A DNA stretch of 64,000 bases from CACPJA01 sp964629335. Its GTDB lineage: Bacteria; Pseudomonadota; Gammaproteobacteria; Steroidobacterales; UBA11654. Below are positions 6,605-15,475 of this stretch, in pieces. The position numbers and the translations under genes are program-made. The stretch is taken from NCBI GenBank assembly GCA_964629335.1, contig CAZVRH010000003.1:1-64000 (forward strand), written 5' to 3'. Positions within the stretch are counted from its first letter, which is position 1. Each line of letters opens with the position of its first letter. The notes under the pieces were generated by a model. It ran no database searches, was not told the DNA's origin, and saw nothing but the letters and a program-made list of their open reading frames with translations.

Positions 6605-9370
6605 ATGGAAAGTAGCTTCAAGACTGACAGAAGGAAATTTATCATTGGAACTGCTACAGCCACCTCTGTAGCTCTTAATTATTCATCATCAATAATTGCT
6701 CAATCGAGTGCAAATTATAGAGCTTGGGAAGATATAGCAAGAAAAAAATGGACATGGGACAGTGTTACCCATTCAACTCATGGAACTAATTGCACTGGTC
6801 AATGTGCTTTCAATGTTTATGTCAAAAATGGTGTTGTTTGGAGAGAGGAACAACAAGGCGAATATGGTGCTTCCGGTGACGCCCCTGATTATGGGCCTAG
6901 GGGCTGCCAAAAAGGATTGAGCCACTCTAGATACATGTACGGTAAGCAACGAATCTTATACCCATTGAAACGAGTTGGTGAACGAGGAGAGGGAAAATGG
7001 GAAAGAATTTCATGGGACCAAGCTATGCTGGAAATCGCTGACAGATTTCTTGATTATAATGTTGAACACGGTCCTGAATCTATTACCTGTGGGTTGGGCA
7101 CTCAAATGGTTATGAAAAGAGCTTCTTATGCCAGTTTGCTTCGATTCGCTAATATTAGCGGGGTCCAAATGCCAGAAGCCTTTGCGGGCGTTGGTGACCT
7201 CTTCTCAGGCGCACAAATTACCTATGGTCATGTCACTCTGGGTAATACAATGGCAGAAATATATAAGTCAAAGTGTTGTCTCATTTGGTTTTGTAATCCT
7301 GCGGTTACCCGAATTCCAGATGCCCACTTTTTTTGGGAAGCTAAATACAATGGGACCGAAGTTATTTCTATATCTCCAGACTTCAATGCAACAGCCATGC
7401 ACGCCAGCAAATGGTTAAATCCAAAACCAGGCAGTGATATTGCCTTAGCAATGGCCATGGTTCGAACTATATTGAAGGATAAAACCTATGATGAGGCCTA
7501 TATAAAGGAACAATCTGATCTTCCTTTTCTGGTTAGAAAGGACAACTATAAGTATATTAGAGAAATAGATTTGGTTAATGAGCCTAACGCTAGGAATAAC
7601 CTCTTCTATATTTGGGATCAAACAACTGATAGCCTGAAAACTGCACCTGGAACTGGCACTCCGCCTCCTCCTCCGCCTGGCACTCCCGAGCATCTTGTGC
7701 CTCCGATGCCTTCAATAGAGCTTGGCGAAATTGATCCTGCGCTTGAAGGAGAATGGATTGTTGAGACTATAGATGGACCAGTGACAGTAACAACGGTTTT
7801 TGAGTTAACCAAAAAAAGAGCTTCCGAACACACGCCTGAAATGGCTGAGAAGATAACTGGCATCAATGCAGAAATTATCAAAGAAGTTGCACGGATATTT
7901 GCTGAGGCTAAGCCAAGCATGATTTATGCAGGATACCGTGCTTCAAAGTATCTGCATGGTGATTTACTTCAAAGAGCCTTGTTTTTATTGTTGTGCCTGA
8001 CTGGTAATACAGGCAAAGAAGGTGGTGGATTGACAATCACAAATCTAGCTAAAGACGATGCCGTGTTTCCTTTTGCCATGAGAAATCCTGTTGCTGCTTT
8101 CAGAGTGGCCACCTTGTCTCGATGGGATTACGTCCATGGCAATATGAAAGAACTCAATAGAGACGTATACGGAGAAGAACTTGCTGAAGAATACGACAAA
8201 TACTTTCAGGAGTCTGTCGAAAAAGGTTGGTTCCCAGATTACTCTAAAGTTCCTTGGAAAATGGGGATGTTCTCTGGTACAAACGCAGCAAGTTGGCGAT
8301 CGTCAGGTCAGCATTGGAGAGAAAATGCATTTGGAAAACTCGATACTATTGTTACGTTTGCAACAGACATGGGAACAACGGCAATGTATTCTGATTATGT
8401 CTTACCTATTGCTCACCATTATGAAAGACATGATTTTCATCTTGAACCACGAACACCATTTATGCAGGTTATAGATAAAGCTGTAGAACCGCTGGGTGAG
8501 TCAGTCGATGATTGGACGGCTTATGAAAGACTAGCAAAAGCAATTTCGATAAGAGCTCAAGAAAGAAATATTCAACCAATTGATGACAATGTTATTGGCG
8601 TTCCATTTAAACGAGATTTTAAAAAGTTCCATGATGACTATACAAATGACGGATCTATTCAATCGGTCAGGGATGTGATTAAGTTTCTCCTCGATAATTC
8701 AAGCGGTATCCAAAAAACAACTTATGATGAACTTGCAGAAAAAGGTTTTTTGAGGAATAAAGGGTCTGAAACCACTGTGCATTCAAAAGAGTCCCCTTAC
8801 TATTCTGAAATTTGGGATAACGTCAACAATAAAATTGGCTATAAAACATTAACTCACAGACAACAGTTTTATATTGATCATGACTGGTTCTTTGAATTCG
8901 ATGAGGTGTTGCCTCGACACAAAGACCCTCTAGTGAATGAAGGTTACCCAATGAAGATGTTAATGGGTCATGCCCGACATGGTATTCACAGCATGTGGAG
9001 AGACGATAGTTTTCTTCTTAGTCTTCAACGAGGTGAGCCTGATGTCTATGTGAACCCAGATGATGCAAGTAAAAAAGGTGTCGATGACGGTGATTTAATT
9101 AAAGTGTTTAGTAAAGCAGGCTCATTTATAGCACAAGCACATGTGACCTCTGCCATGGGGCCCAATATGATGTATATGTATCATGGTTGGGACCCTATGA
9201 TGTTTAGAAACAGACAGAATTTTGGCGCTGTGGTTCAGACTGGTGGCTTAATTAAGCCCACATCACTTGCTGGAGATTATGAGCATCTGGGATGGAAGCC
9301 ATTTGCGTATGAACCAAATCATACCTTCCATGATTACACCTGTGACTTCGAGAGATATATAGAGAGCTAA
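6605..9370 (+). CDS. Tat-exported molybdopterin oxidoreductase, type II DMSO reductase-like catalytic subunit
   Basis: A 921-residue Mo-bisMGD enzyme. Residues 1-33 form a twin-arginine signal (DRRKFIIGTATA). The first Fe-S cluster motif is H59-x3-C63-x3-C67-x33-C101; the histidine ligand is the hallmark of the type II group (NarG, ethylbenzene and dimethylsulfide dehydrogenases). Asp198 in GVGDLFSG aligns with the molybdenum-ligand Asp of that group. A proline-rich insert (about 350-370) interrupts the middle. The ATG at 6605 is chosen because it begins the Tat signal; upstream codons overlap the previous gene. No beta (four Fe-S cluster) or gamma (heme b) subunit and no TorD-like chaperone is nearby, which is odd. 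Substrate unknown; anaerobic-type hydroxylation of a hydrocarbon or sterol side chain is one family precedent. Confidence 0.9.
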   Translation: MESSFKTDRRKFIIGTATATSVALNYSSSIIAQSSANYRAWEDIARKKWTWDSVTHSTHGTNCTGQCAFNVYVKNGVVWREEQQGEYGASGDAPDYGPRGCQKGLSHSRYMYGKQRILYPLKRVGERGEGKWERISWDQAMLEIADRFLDYNVEHGPESITCGLGTQMVMKRASYASLLRFANISGVQMPEAFAGVGDLFSGAQITYGHVTLGNTMAEIYKSKCCLIWFCNPAVTRIPDAHFFWEAKYNGTEVISISPDFNATAMHASKWLNPKPGSDIALAMAMVRTILKDKTYDEAYIKEQSDLPFLVRKDNYKYIREIDLVNEPNARNNLFYIWDQTTDSLKTAPGTGTPPPPPPGTPEHLVPPMPSIELGEIDPALEGEWIVETIDGPVTVTTVFELTKKRASEHTPEMAEKITGINAEIIKEVARIFAEAKPSMIYAGYRASKYLHGDLLQRALFLLLCLTGNTGKEGGGLTITNLAKDDAVFPFAMRNPVAAFRVATLSRWDYVHGNMKELNRDVYGEELAEEYDKYFQESVEKGWFPDYSKVPWKMGMFSGTNAASWRSSGQHWRENAFGKLDTIVTFATDMGTTAMYSDYVLPIAHHYERHDFHLEPRTPFMQVIDKAVEPLGESVDDWTAYERLAKAISIRAQERNIQPIDDNVIGVPFKRDFKKFHDDYTNDGSIQSVRDVIKFLLDNSSGIQKTTYDELAEKGFLRNKGSETTVHSKESPYYSEIWDNVNNKIGYKTLTHRQQFYIDHDWFFEFDEVLPRHKDPLVNEGYPMKMLMGHARHGIHSMWRDDSFLLSLQRGEPDVYVNPDDASKKGVDDGDLIKVFSKAGSFIAQAHVTSAMGPNMMYMYHGWDPMMFRNRQNFGAVVQTGGLIKPTSLAGDYEHLGWKPFAYEPNHTFHDYTCDFERYIES

Positions 9371-9373
9371 AGT

Positions 9374-10642
9374 CTAGAATACATCCTCTCTAGGTACCGG
9401 CTTTAAAAAGAGAAAAATAATTGCTGCCAAGATAATGGGGATAATCCCAACATAGGTATACCCCATATTCCAACCATACCAACCTGCAGCATAGGTAATA
9501 GCAAGTGGGCCTAGCCCAAACCCTAGATTAATTGCTAAGGTCCCTGAAAAACTGGCTGCTGTAGCTCTAAGCTCAGCTGGAAAATTCTCTGCAATAAAAG
9601 TCGCCATCACAGCGTAAGCCCCATAAAAGAATAAAGTCATAAGACCATAGACAAACAAAACCTGACTCCAACCTTCTGCCCACCAGATAAGCAGAATAAA
9701 AGCCAAGCTCCCAAGCAAAGCCCAAAGAATAATTGTATTACGCCGAGTAATAAAAAATTCTCCAACAATAGCTGCAGCAATATAACCAAAGGCTCCTATG
9801 CCGTATGAATATCCAACGATTTTAATTGCATCGACTATGTCCCAACCTCTTTCATTAGTGAAATAAAGCACTAGCATCAAGGTGCTGCCGTAGGCAAAAG
9901 CATAGAGGAATTGTCCAGAGAAAAGCAGAAGGCTTTTTCTTCTCCACTCTTTTTGAAACAGAACCATGGTGCTGGGTTGTGGCTGATCATCACTCTTTCT
10001 TGCTTGTGATTCAAGCCAAGCTTTTGATTCAGGTAAATACTTATGAATAATCCAACCATAAGGCAAGAATAGAAAAGCCAATAAGAAGGTGTATCTCCAA
10101 TTAATGCCCAAATCATCAATCATGAATGCAATAAGGTAAGATGCAAAAAACCACCCCAGAGGGAAACCTATTTGTAATATGCCTGTAAACAATCCTCTAA
10201 ATCTTGGTGGGGAAGATTCTGTAACGGTTGTTAATGTAATTGGTGATTGGGCTCCTGCTGCTGCAAAACCGAGTGTCCTGGCTATCAAAACAGCTATAGT
10301 ATTAGGTGCAATTGCTAAATAAGCGACAAAAATGGGCGTTAGAATTGTTGATAACAACAAAGATTTCTTTCTACCAATTCTGTCGGTCAACACCCCTACT
10401 TGGGTACATATAATTCCTGAAATAAAAAAAGTGATGGCTACATACCAACCCACATCAGTGAGAGCCCAACCAAATTCATTCTGGAATTTCTCACTAACAA
10501 GAATAAAAATTGAATGGTCTAAGTTTGCGAATGTTACACCTATCAAGCAAATAAAAAATATCTTGTATGAGCTTGTGGGTATTTGCTTAAAAGACAAGAT
10601 TTGCTGATCTTGAGATGTGTGCTCTGACTCAGATTGATTCAT
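9374..10642 (-). CDS. MFS transporter (sugar porter/AAHS-like)
   Basis: A 422-residue permease with about 12 membrane helices. The MFS signature DRIGRKK lies in the loop between helices 2 and 3 (about 86-92), and PESKAWLES after helix 6 is typical of the sugar porter, organic acid and aromatic acid:proton symporter subgroup. It converges on the molybdoenzyme gene with only 3 bp between the stops, and is divergent from the nitrilase at 10.76 kb. The position inside a catabolic cluster suggests that it imports the cluster's substrate or an intermediate; this is inference. Confidence 0.88.
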   Translation of the reverse strand: MNQSESEHTSQDQQILSFKQIPTSSYKIFFICLIGVTFANLDHSIFILVSEKFQNEFGWALTDVGWYVAITFFISGIICTQVGVLTDRIGRKKSLLLSTILTPIFVAYLAIAPNTIAVLIARTLGFAAAGAQSPITLTTVTESSPPRFRGLFTGILQIGFPLGWFFASYLIAFMIDDLGINWRYTFLLAFLFLPYGWIIHKYLPESKAWLESQARKSDDQPQPSTMVLFQKEWRRKSLLLFSGQFLYAFAYGSTLMLVLYFTNERGWDIVDAIKIVGYSYGIGAFGYIAAAIVGEFFITRRNTIILWALLGSLAFILLIWWAEGWSQVLFVYGLMTLFFYGAYAVMATFIAENFPAELRATAASFSGTLAINLGFGLGPLAITYAAGWYGWNMGYTYVGIIPIILAAIIFLFLKPVPREDVF

Positions 10643-10666
10643 AAAAACCTCATTAAGATTTGTACA

Positions 10667-10695
10667 TTGATTAGGGACTGTAATATTGTTAATAC
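10667..10695 (+). promoter_or_regulatory. Candidate sigma-70 promoter for the nitrilase gene
   Basis: TTGATT at 10667-10672 and TAATAC at 10690-10695 are separated by exactly 17 bp and lie in the divergent gap between the MFS and nitrilase genes. Transcription would start about 60 bp before the nitrilase ATG. Found by eye; AT-rich context makes chance matches likely. Confidence 0.4.
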
Positions 10696-10761
10696 ATAAT
10701 AAGCAATAAATAATAACAAGTTAAAAGGATTATTTTTTAGTTTTCAGCTAGGAGAATATTT

Positions 10762-11904
10762 ATGACACTTCAGTACACAGCTGTCGGAATTCAAAACGAA
10801 TCACACATGGCGACCAGTATAGATGATTACTGGAAAGACCTTGAACGCCTACAAACCAGTATTGGTTATTCTGTGTGGAACTGTAGTTTAGATCTCCCTG
10901 TCCGATTAGTAACCATTTCTGAGGGCGGAATAGGAGGATGGTGTTTGGGTGGTGGTGATGAACATATAAGAATAGCCAGGGAAGTGGTTCCTGAAATACC
11001 GGGCAAAGAAACTGAATTTCTTGGAACACTTTGTAAGGAATTCAATATTTACTTGATAGCCCAAATGGTGGCAAAAGCACCGGAGATAATGAAAGACAGA
11101 ATTTTTAATATCGCCTTTATCATTGATCCAAGTGGAGAGGTTATCCATCAGCACATCAAAACCTCTTTTTATCAAAGAGAGACGAACACAGCGCCAAGTG
11201 ATATTTGGAACCTGTATTTAAAAAAATATGGAGACGATCCAGAAAAATTGCTTGATGTTCTCTACCCGGTTGCCAAAACTGAAATTGGTAATATTGGTAC
11301 TCTAATATGTGCTGAAGGTAGTTATCCTGAAGCTGCCAGAGGTCTTGCCTTAAATGGTGCTGAGATTATTTACAGATCTCAGTACCCAGAACCCTGGATG
11401 GGTAATAAGATGAACCAAATCCAGAACCAGTCTCATGCAATATTTAATACCTGTTATGTCGTAGCTCCAAATATTGGAGGAATATACATGCCTGGGATGG
11501 ATGACTTTAAGATGAGCAATGGGCGAAGCCAAATTATAGATTATCGTGGACAAATCATTTCTGAATACCTTGGTGGCGGAGAGGCTCTTGTAAGTGGAAT
11601 AATCAATATCGATGGTTTGAGAGATTTTCGCGTTCGTGGACAATGGCAAAATTTAGCTAAGGACATGAGAGTTGAAGAATATAAAATCATCTATGATGCA
11701 ATGATGGCAAAGGGTGGCATATACCCTAGAAATTTATGTATGGAGGAACCCCCATTCACAGAAGAAGATCAGCTTGAACTGGTCAAGCATCAAGTCAATA
11801 AGATGATCGAGATGGGTGTTTATACGCCCCCTGATGGCTGGAAACCCTATGAGGTTAGTGAGTCAGTTCAAAGCCGAATCGATAAAGCAAAAGATGTCAG
11901 CTAG
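10762..11904 (+). CDS. Carbon-nitrogen hydrolase (nitrilase superfamily)
   Basis: A 380-residue enzyme with the complete Glu-Lys-Cys triad of the superfamily: E54 (ISEGGIGGW), K133 (HQHIKTSFY) and C183 (LICAEGSYPE). It would hydrolyse a nitrile, amide or N-carbamoyl bond. A C-terminal extension of about 80 residues beyond the core is unusual and is partly shared by the paralog at 14.4-15.5 kb. The ATG is preceded by TAGGAG at good spacing. It is divergent from the MFS permease and followed by the flavoprotein gene 51 bp downstream. Substrate unknown; the fit is to amidases and nitrilases rather than NAD synthetase or beta-ureidopropionase. Confidence 0.9.
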   Translation: MTLQYTAVGIQNESHMATSIDDYWKDLERLQTSIGYSVWNCSLDLPVRLVTISEGGIGGWCLGGGDEHIRIAREVVPEIPGKETEFLGTLCKEFNIYLIAQMVAKAPEIMKDRIFNIAFIIDPSGEVIHQHIKTSFYQRETNTAPSDIWNLYLKKYGDDPEKLLDVLYPVAKTEIGNIGTLICAEGSYPEAARGLALNGAEIIYRSQYPEPWMGNKMNQIQNQSHAIFNTCYVVAPNIGGIYMPGMDDFKMSNGRSQIIDYRGQIISEYLGGGEALVSGIINIDGLRDFRVRGQWQNLAKDMRVEEYKIIYDAMMAKGGIYPRNLCMEEPPFTEEDQLELVKHQVNKMIEMGVYTPPDGWKPYEVSESVQSRIDKAKDVS

Positions 11905-11955
11905 TCCACTAATTTAGGTCATCTAATTTGGTATTTTTTTGAAGACATATAACCT

Positions 11956-13842
11956 ATGACTAAAAAGTTAAACATTACACGTCGTGATTTCATGAACGGT
12001 TTTGCTATGAGTTTGTCAGCAGGCACAGCATTGTCTCCTTTCGAGCTATTCTCGATGAATTATCAATCAGGAACTTCTGATTTATATCCCCCTGAGCTCA
12101 TTGGGATGCGTGGTAGCCATCCTGGTTCATTTGAAGTTTCACATGCCTTAGCTAGATCTGGTGCACGCTGGTCAGAGCCAAGTGATCAAACCGATCGTGA
12201 TTATGATCTTGTTGTTGTGGGCGGTGGTATTTCAGGATTATCAGCGGCTTATTTCTATCAGCAACGTCTCGGCAGAGATTCTAGAATTTTAATTCTAGAC
12301 AATCACGATGATTTTGGCGGTCATGCAAAACGTAATGAGTTTACTGTCGATGGAGAGCAACTTATTTGCTATGGCGGCAGTCAGTCTATTGCTGAACCTG
12401 CAAGCTGGTCTCCAGTGGGAAAGAAGTTACTCAAAGATGTAGGGATTCACACCGAGCGTTTTTATGACTATTTTGATCAAAATTATTTCAACAATCGAAA
12501 GCTGTCCCGGGGTCTGTATTTCAGTGATGAGCAATACGGCAAAAATTATATTTCAGATAATATCTTGACAGCTGGAACAAAAGAAAACGAACAGAAGATT
12601 ATCGACAGTATTAATGCCTATCCTATTGCAGAAACTTCAAAAGCTGCTCTATTTAAATTATTGAATGAATCGGAGGATTATCTTCTAGGGATGGGGTCTC
12701 AAGAGGATAAAATCAATCTATTAAGAGAAACAAGCTACAGTGATTTTTTAAGAAGATATGCTGATGTTCCTGAAGAGGTTGTATTACTCTACAGAGATAT
12801 GTCTCGAGGTTTATGGGGTATTGGATGGGATGCATTATCTGCTCTGGATGCTTATAAATCAGAAATGCCGGGTACACGTCATTTGAATCTTGGACTAATT
12901 AATGAAAGTTATGAGAGAGAGGAACCTTATATTTTTCATTTCCCAGATGGCAACGCTGGTGTTGCACGTTCAATTGTCCGTGGATTGATACCCAGTGCGA
13001 TCCCAGGTAACAGCATGGAAGATCTAGTAAAAGCAAGAGTGGATTATGCTGGCCTGGATTTAGATTCATCAGCGGTCAGGATCCGATTAAACTCGACGGC
13101 TGTTAAAGTACAACATACGTCAAGTGAAAAGGCGGTGGATGTTACTTATATCAAAAACGGGGCACCTTACCGAGTGAGAGGCGCTCATGTGATTATGGCG
13201 TGTTACAACAATATCATTCCTAATATTTGCCCTGAATTACCAGATGCCCAGAAGGAAGCTATCGCCTATGCTACAAAAATGCCGCTGGTATATCTCAGTA
13301 TTGCAGTTAGGAATTGGAACGCATTCTCGAACCTTGGATATCGAAGTTTCTATATCCCACAACCCAGTTTAATGCATTCTTTTGGTCTGGATTTTCCAGT
13401 CAGTATGGGGGGTTATGATTTCACTCAAAATCCAAATAAACCGACTGTTATTCATGGCACCCATGTACCTCTAGAACCCGATAAAGGTTTGAACGCACGC
13501 CAACAATGTATAGCGGGAAGAACAAGATTATACGAAATGAGTTTTGATTTTTTTGAAGAGAGAATTATTAATCAGATGAATGGAGCTCTGCGAAAAGGAG
13601 GGTTTGATGCCGAGAGAGATATAGCAGCGATTACAGTTAATCGATGGCCTCACGGCTATGCCTATGAATATCTTGATTATTCTGATCCTGCAGAATTTAG
13701 CCCAAGCAATGGCCCCCATATTGCAGGACGAAAACAAATTGGACGGATTTCCATAGCCAATTCAGATGCTGAGGCCTACGCTTATCTTACTGGTGCTATA
13801 GAAGCAGCTGATCGAGCAGTTAATGAACAGCTGGTGTTATAA
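11956..13842 (+). CDS. Tat-exported FAD oxidoreductase, spermidine dehydrogenase-like
   Basis: A 628-residue flavoprotein. The N-terminus has a twin-arginine signal (ITRRDFMNGFAMS), then a GMRGSHPGSFEVSHALARSG block typical of the spermidine dehydrogenase-like family, and the FAD Rossmann motif VVVGGGISGLSAAYF at about 86-100 followed by NHDDFGGHAKRNEF. The C-terminal part contains VNRWPHGYAYEY, also seen in this family. It would oxidise an amine or polyamine in the periplasm, passing electrons to a quinone or other acceptor. It follows the nitrilase on the same strand, so an amine derived from the cluster's substrate is a possible target; that is inference. Confidence 0.88.
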   Translation: MTKKLNITRRDFMNGFAMSLSAGTALSPFELFSMNYQSGTSDLYPPELIGMRGSHPGSFEVSHALARSGARWSEPSDQTDRDYDLVVVGGGISGLSAAYFYQQRLGRDSRILILDNHDDFGGHAKRNEFTVDGEQLICYGGSQSIAEPASWSPVGKKLLKDVGIHTERFYDYFDQNYFNNRKLSRGLYFSDEQYGKNYISDNILTAGTKENEQKIIDSINAYPIAETSKAALFKLLNESEDYLLGMGSQEDKINLLRETSYSDFLRRYADVPEEVVLLYRDMSRGLWGIGWDALSALDAYKSEMPGTRHLNLGLINESYEREEPYIFHFPDGNAGVARSIVRGLIPSAIPGNSMEDLVKARVDYAGLDLDSSAVRIRLNSTAVKVQHTSSEKAVDVTYIKNGAPYRVRGAHVIMACYNNIIPNICPELPDAQKEAIAYATKMPLVYLSIAVRNWNAFSNLGYRSFYIPQPSLMHSFGLDFPVSMGGYDFTQNPNKPTVIHGTHVPLEPDKGLNARQQCIAGRTRLYEMSFDFFEERIINQMNGALRKGGFDAERDIAAITVNRWPHGYAYEYLDYSDPAEFSPSNGPHIAGRKQIGRISIANSDAEAYAYLTGAIEAADRAVNEQLVL

Positions 13843-13862
13843 AACCAAGTTATAATCATTTC

Positions 13863-14303
13863 ATGTTTTGGAAATTACTAAACCCAGTTACGATTGCAAT
13901 ATTGAATTCATTCTTACATGGGTTAATAAGTGCGAATGTGCTTGTCTTATATTTCAAGGGGGTTAAAACGGGTAAAGACTATGCTATTCCAGTTAGTTAT
14001 CTTGAAGACCCTGAAGGCAGTCTTAGTTGTGTAACAGACCGTCCATTTATTTGGTGGAGAAACTTGATTAATTTGGAATCAATAAATGTCTTATATCAAG
14101 GAAAGATGATTGAAGCTCAGATTAATGCTGAGTATGAGGATAATCAATTAATTGCTGATCGCTTGGAGGCTTTATGCGCTCATAGTCGAATCGATGGTTT
14201 TTTTGCAGAAGTGGGTTACAAAAATGGTAAGCCAATAAGAGAGCATGTAGAAAAATCTGCATCAAATATGGTGCTGATTCAACTAAGGATCGACAAATCT
14301 TAA
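13863..14303 (+). CDS. Small Ddn/DUF385-like nitroreductase-family protein
   Basis: A 146-residue protein resembling the split-barrel Ddn/DUF385 family, with YFKGVKTGKDYAIPVSYLED as the first strands and a FIWWRNLINL segment. These proteins bind F420 or FMN, or sometimes fatty acids, and act as quinone or nitro reductases; F420 use in this organism is uncertain. The gene starts 20 bp after the flavoprotein and ends the plus-strand run. Family placement is by pattern only. No catalytic residue can be asserted. Confidence 0.6.
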   Translation: MFWKLLNPVTIAILNSFLHGLISANVLVLYFKGVKTGKDYAIPVSYLEDPEGSLSCVTDRPFIWWRNLINLESINVLYQGKMIEAQINAEYEDNQLIADRLEALCAHSRIDGFFAEVGYKNGKPIREHVEKSASNMVLIQLRIDKS

Positions 14304-14349
14304 ATGGATTTAGGCTCTAGGAGATAACCCTCGTCATTATCTTCCCATG

Positions 14350-14374
14350 CTCAAGAGATAGAATTCTCTTTGAG
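14350..14374. terminator. Possible bidirectional terminator hairpin
   Basis: CTCAAGAGA (14350-14358) pairs with TCTCTTTGAG (14365-14374) around a six-base loop, with one bulged T. It lies between the convergent Ddn-like gene and second nitrilase. There is no strong U-tract on either side, so the call is weak. Confidence 0.3.
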
Positions 14375-14396
14375 GTTTATAATTTGATGACAGCAT

Positions 14397-15455
14397 CTAT
14401 TTCTTGGATTTTGCAGTGTAGATTCCTTTATCCATCAATTTTTTTATGGTCTTTTTAAATATTTTTCCTGCGTCGTCATGGTTCATTGGAGGAAGATTTT
14501 TTGGCCAAATCTCCTCTGCGTACATCTTGCTAAATATTTCTGTTTTAAGATAAGGGATCCAGTTTTGGAAACGAGCATTTTCTCTGTAATGTCGAAGTGC
14601 ATCTATATTTATTTCGGAAGCAACGTAGCTATCTCCAACTATGTTATTTGATGCCAATATTGTGCCCTTATAATCAACAATTGACGAACGACCTCCAAGC
14701 GCCCCATCAATTATTGTAGGATCTTCGCCATCAACACTCGGCATAATCAACGAACCGGAATTAGGTGCAATCATATAACAAGTATTATCAATAGCTCTTG
14801 ATCTATTTTGTACTTCAAATATTTCCCTGGAGACCCACGGTTCTGGCAATGATGCTCTATAAAGAATTTCTGCACCGTTGAGAGCAAATGCTCTGAATGA
14901 TTCTGGGAAAGAGCCTTCCACACCTACAGTCCCTGCGATATTACCAATATTGGTTTTGGCCACTGGAAAAAAAGCTTCAAGGTTATCTCCATGCTGTTCT
15001 ATCCACTGATCATAGACATCATGAGGTGTGGTTGAATGCTCTACAAAAACCACAATGTTTTTGTGGTGTTTATAAATAACGTCTCCATTATCGTCGATGA
15101 TAAAAACAGTATTAAAAAAACGATCAGGATATTTTGGAAGTTTCTCTTTGAGTTGGCCGATAATAAATGTCTTCTTGTTTTTTGCGTACTCGCCTAAAAA
15201 ATCTGTTTCAAATCCAGGGATCTCTGCGGCCATTGACTTAGCATAAACGGATTGATCCATATCCAATATTTCATCAACAAATCCTTGAATTGCTCCTTCG
15301 CCTAAAGCGATGAGTTTCACTGGCAGCTCCAGGGAACACATGTGGGTGACCATATCAATCATGTTGCCTATGTGATTGAGGTTTCTTTTAACTTCCTCTC
15401 GTGAGGTGACATGCTTAATTTTTGTCTGCAGTCCTACTGCCAAATACGGGTCCAT
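14397..15455 (-). CDS. Nitrilase-superfamily paralog lacking the catalytic cysteine
   Basis: A 352-residue paralog of the 10.8-kb nitrilase; the two align from end to end. E53 (LGEGAIQGF) and K132 (KHHKNIV) of the triad are kept, but the nucleophile position is G178 in TVGVEGSFPE, where the sister protein has Cys (LICAEGSYPE). The codon is GGT, one base from TGT. It is read in an intact frame of full length, so it is probably expressed. It follows ubiD by 20 bp with AGGAGAG upstream, so the two form a minus-strand operon. It may be a regulatory or non-hydrolytic partner, or a binding protein; it is unlikely to be a standard nitrilase. Confidence 0.88.
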   Translation of the reverse strand: MDPYLAVGLQTKIKHVTSREEVKRNLNHIGNMIDMVTHMCSLELPVKLIALGEGAIQGFVDEILDMDQSVYAKSMAAEIPGFETDFLGEYAKNKKTFIIGQLKEKLPKYPDRFFNTVFIIDDNGDVIYKHHKNIVVFVEHSTTPHDVYDQWIEQHGDNLEAFFPVAKTNIGNIAGTVGVEGSFPESFRAFALNGAEILYRASLPEPWVSREIFEVQNRSRAIDNTCYMIAPNSGSLIMPSVDGEDPTIIDGALGGRSSIVDYKGTILASNNIVGDSYVASEINIDALRHYRENARFQNWIPYLKTEIFSKMYAEEIWPKNLPPMNHDDAGKIFKKTIKKLMDKGIYTAKSKK

Positions 15456-15475
15456 TGTTTGTCCGCTCTCCTGTG

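Noticed and set aside
7228..7458. Long open frames opposite to and inside the molybdoenzyme gene
   Set aside because: They lie within a well-supported gene, have no ribosome sites or recognisable domains and follow from its codon composition; treated as shadows, as are similar frames throughout.
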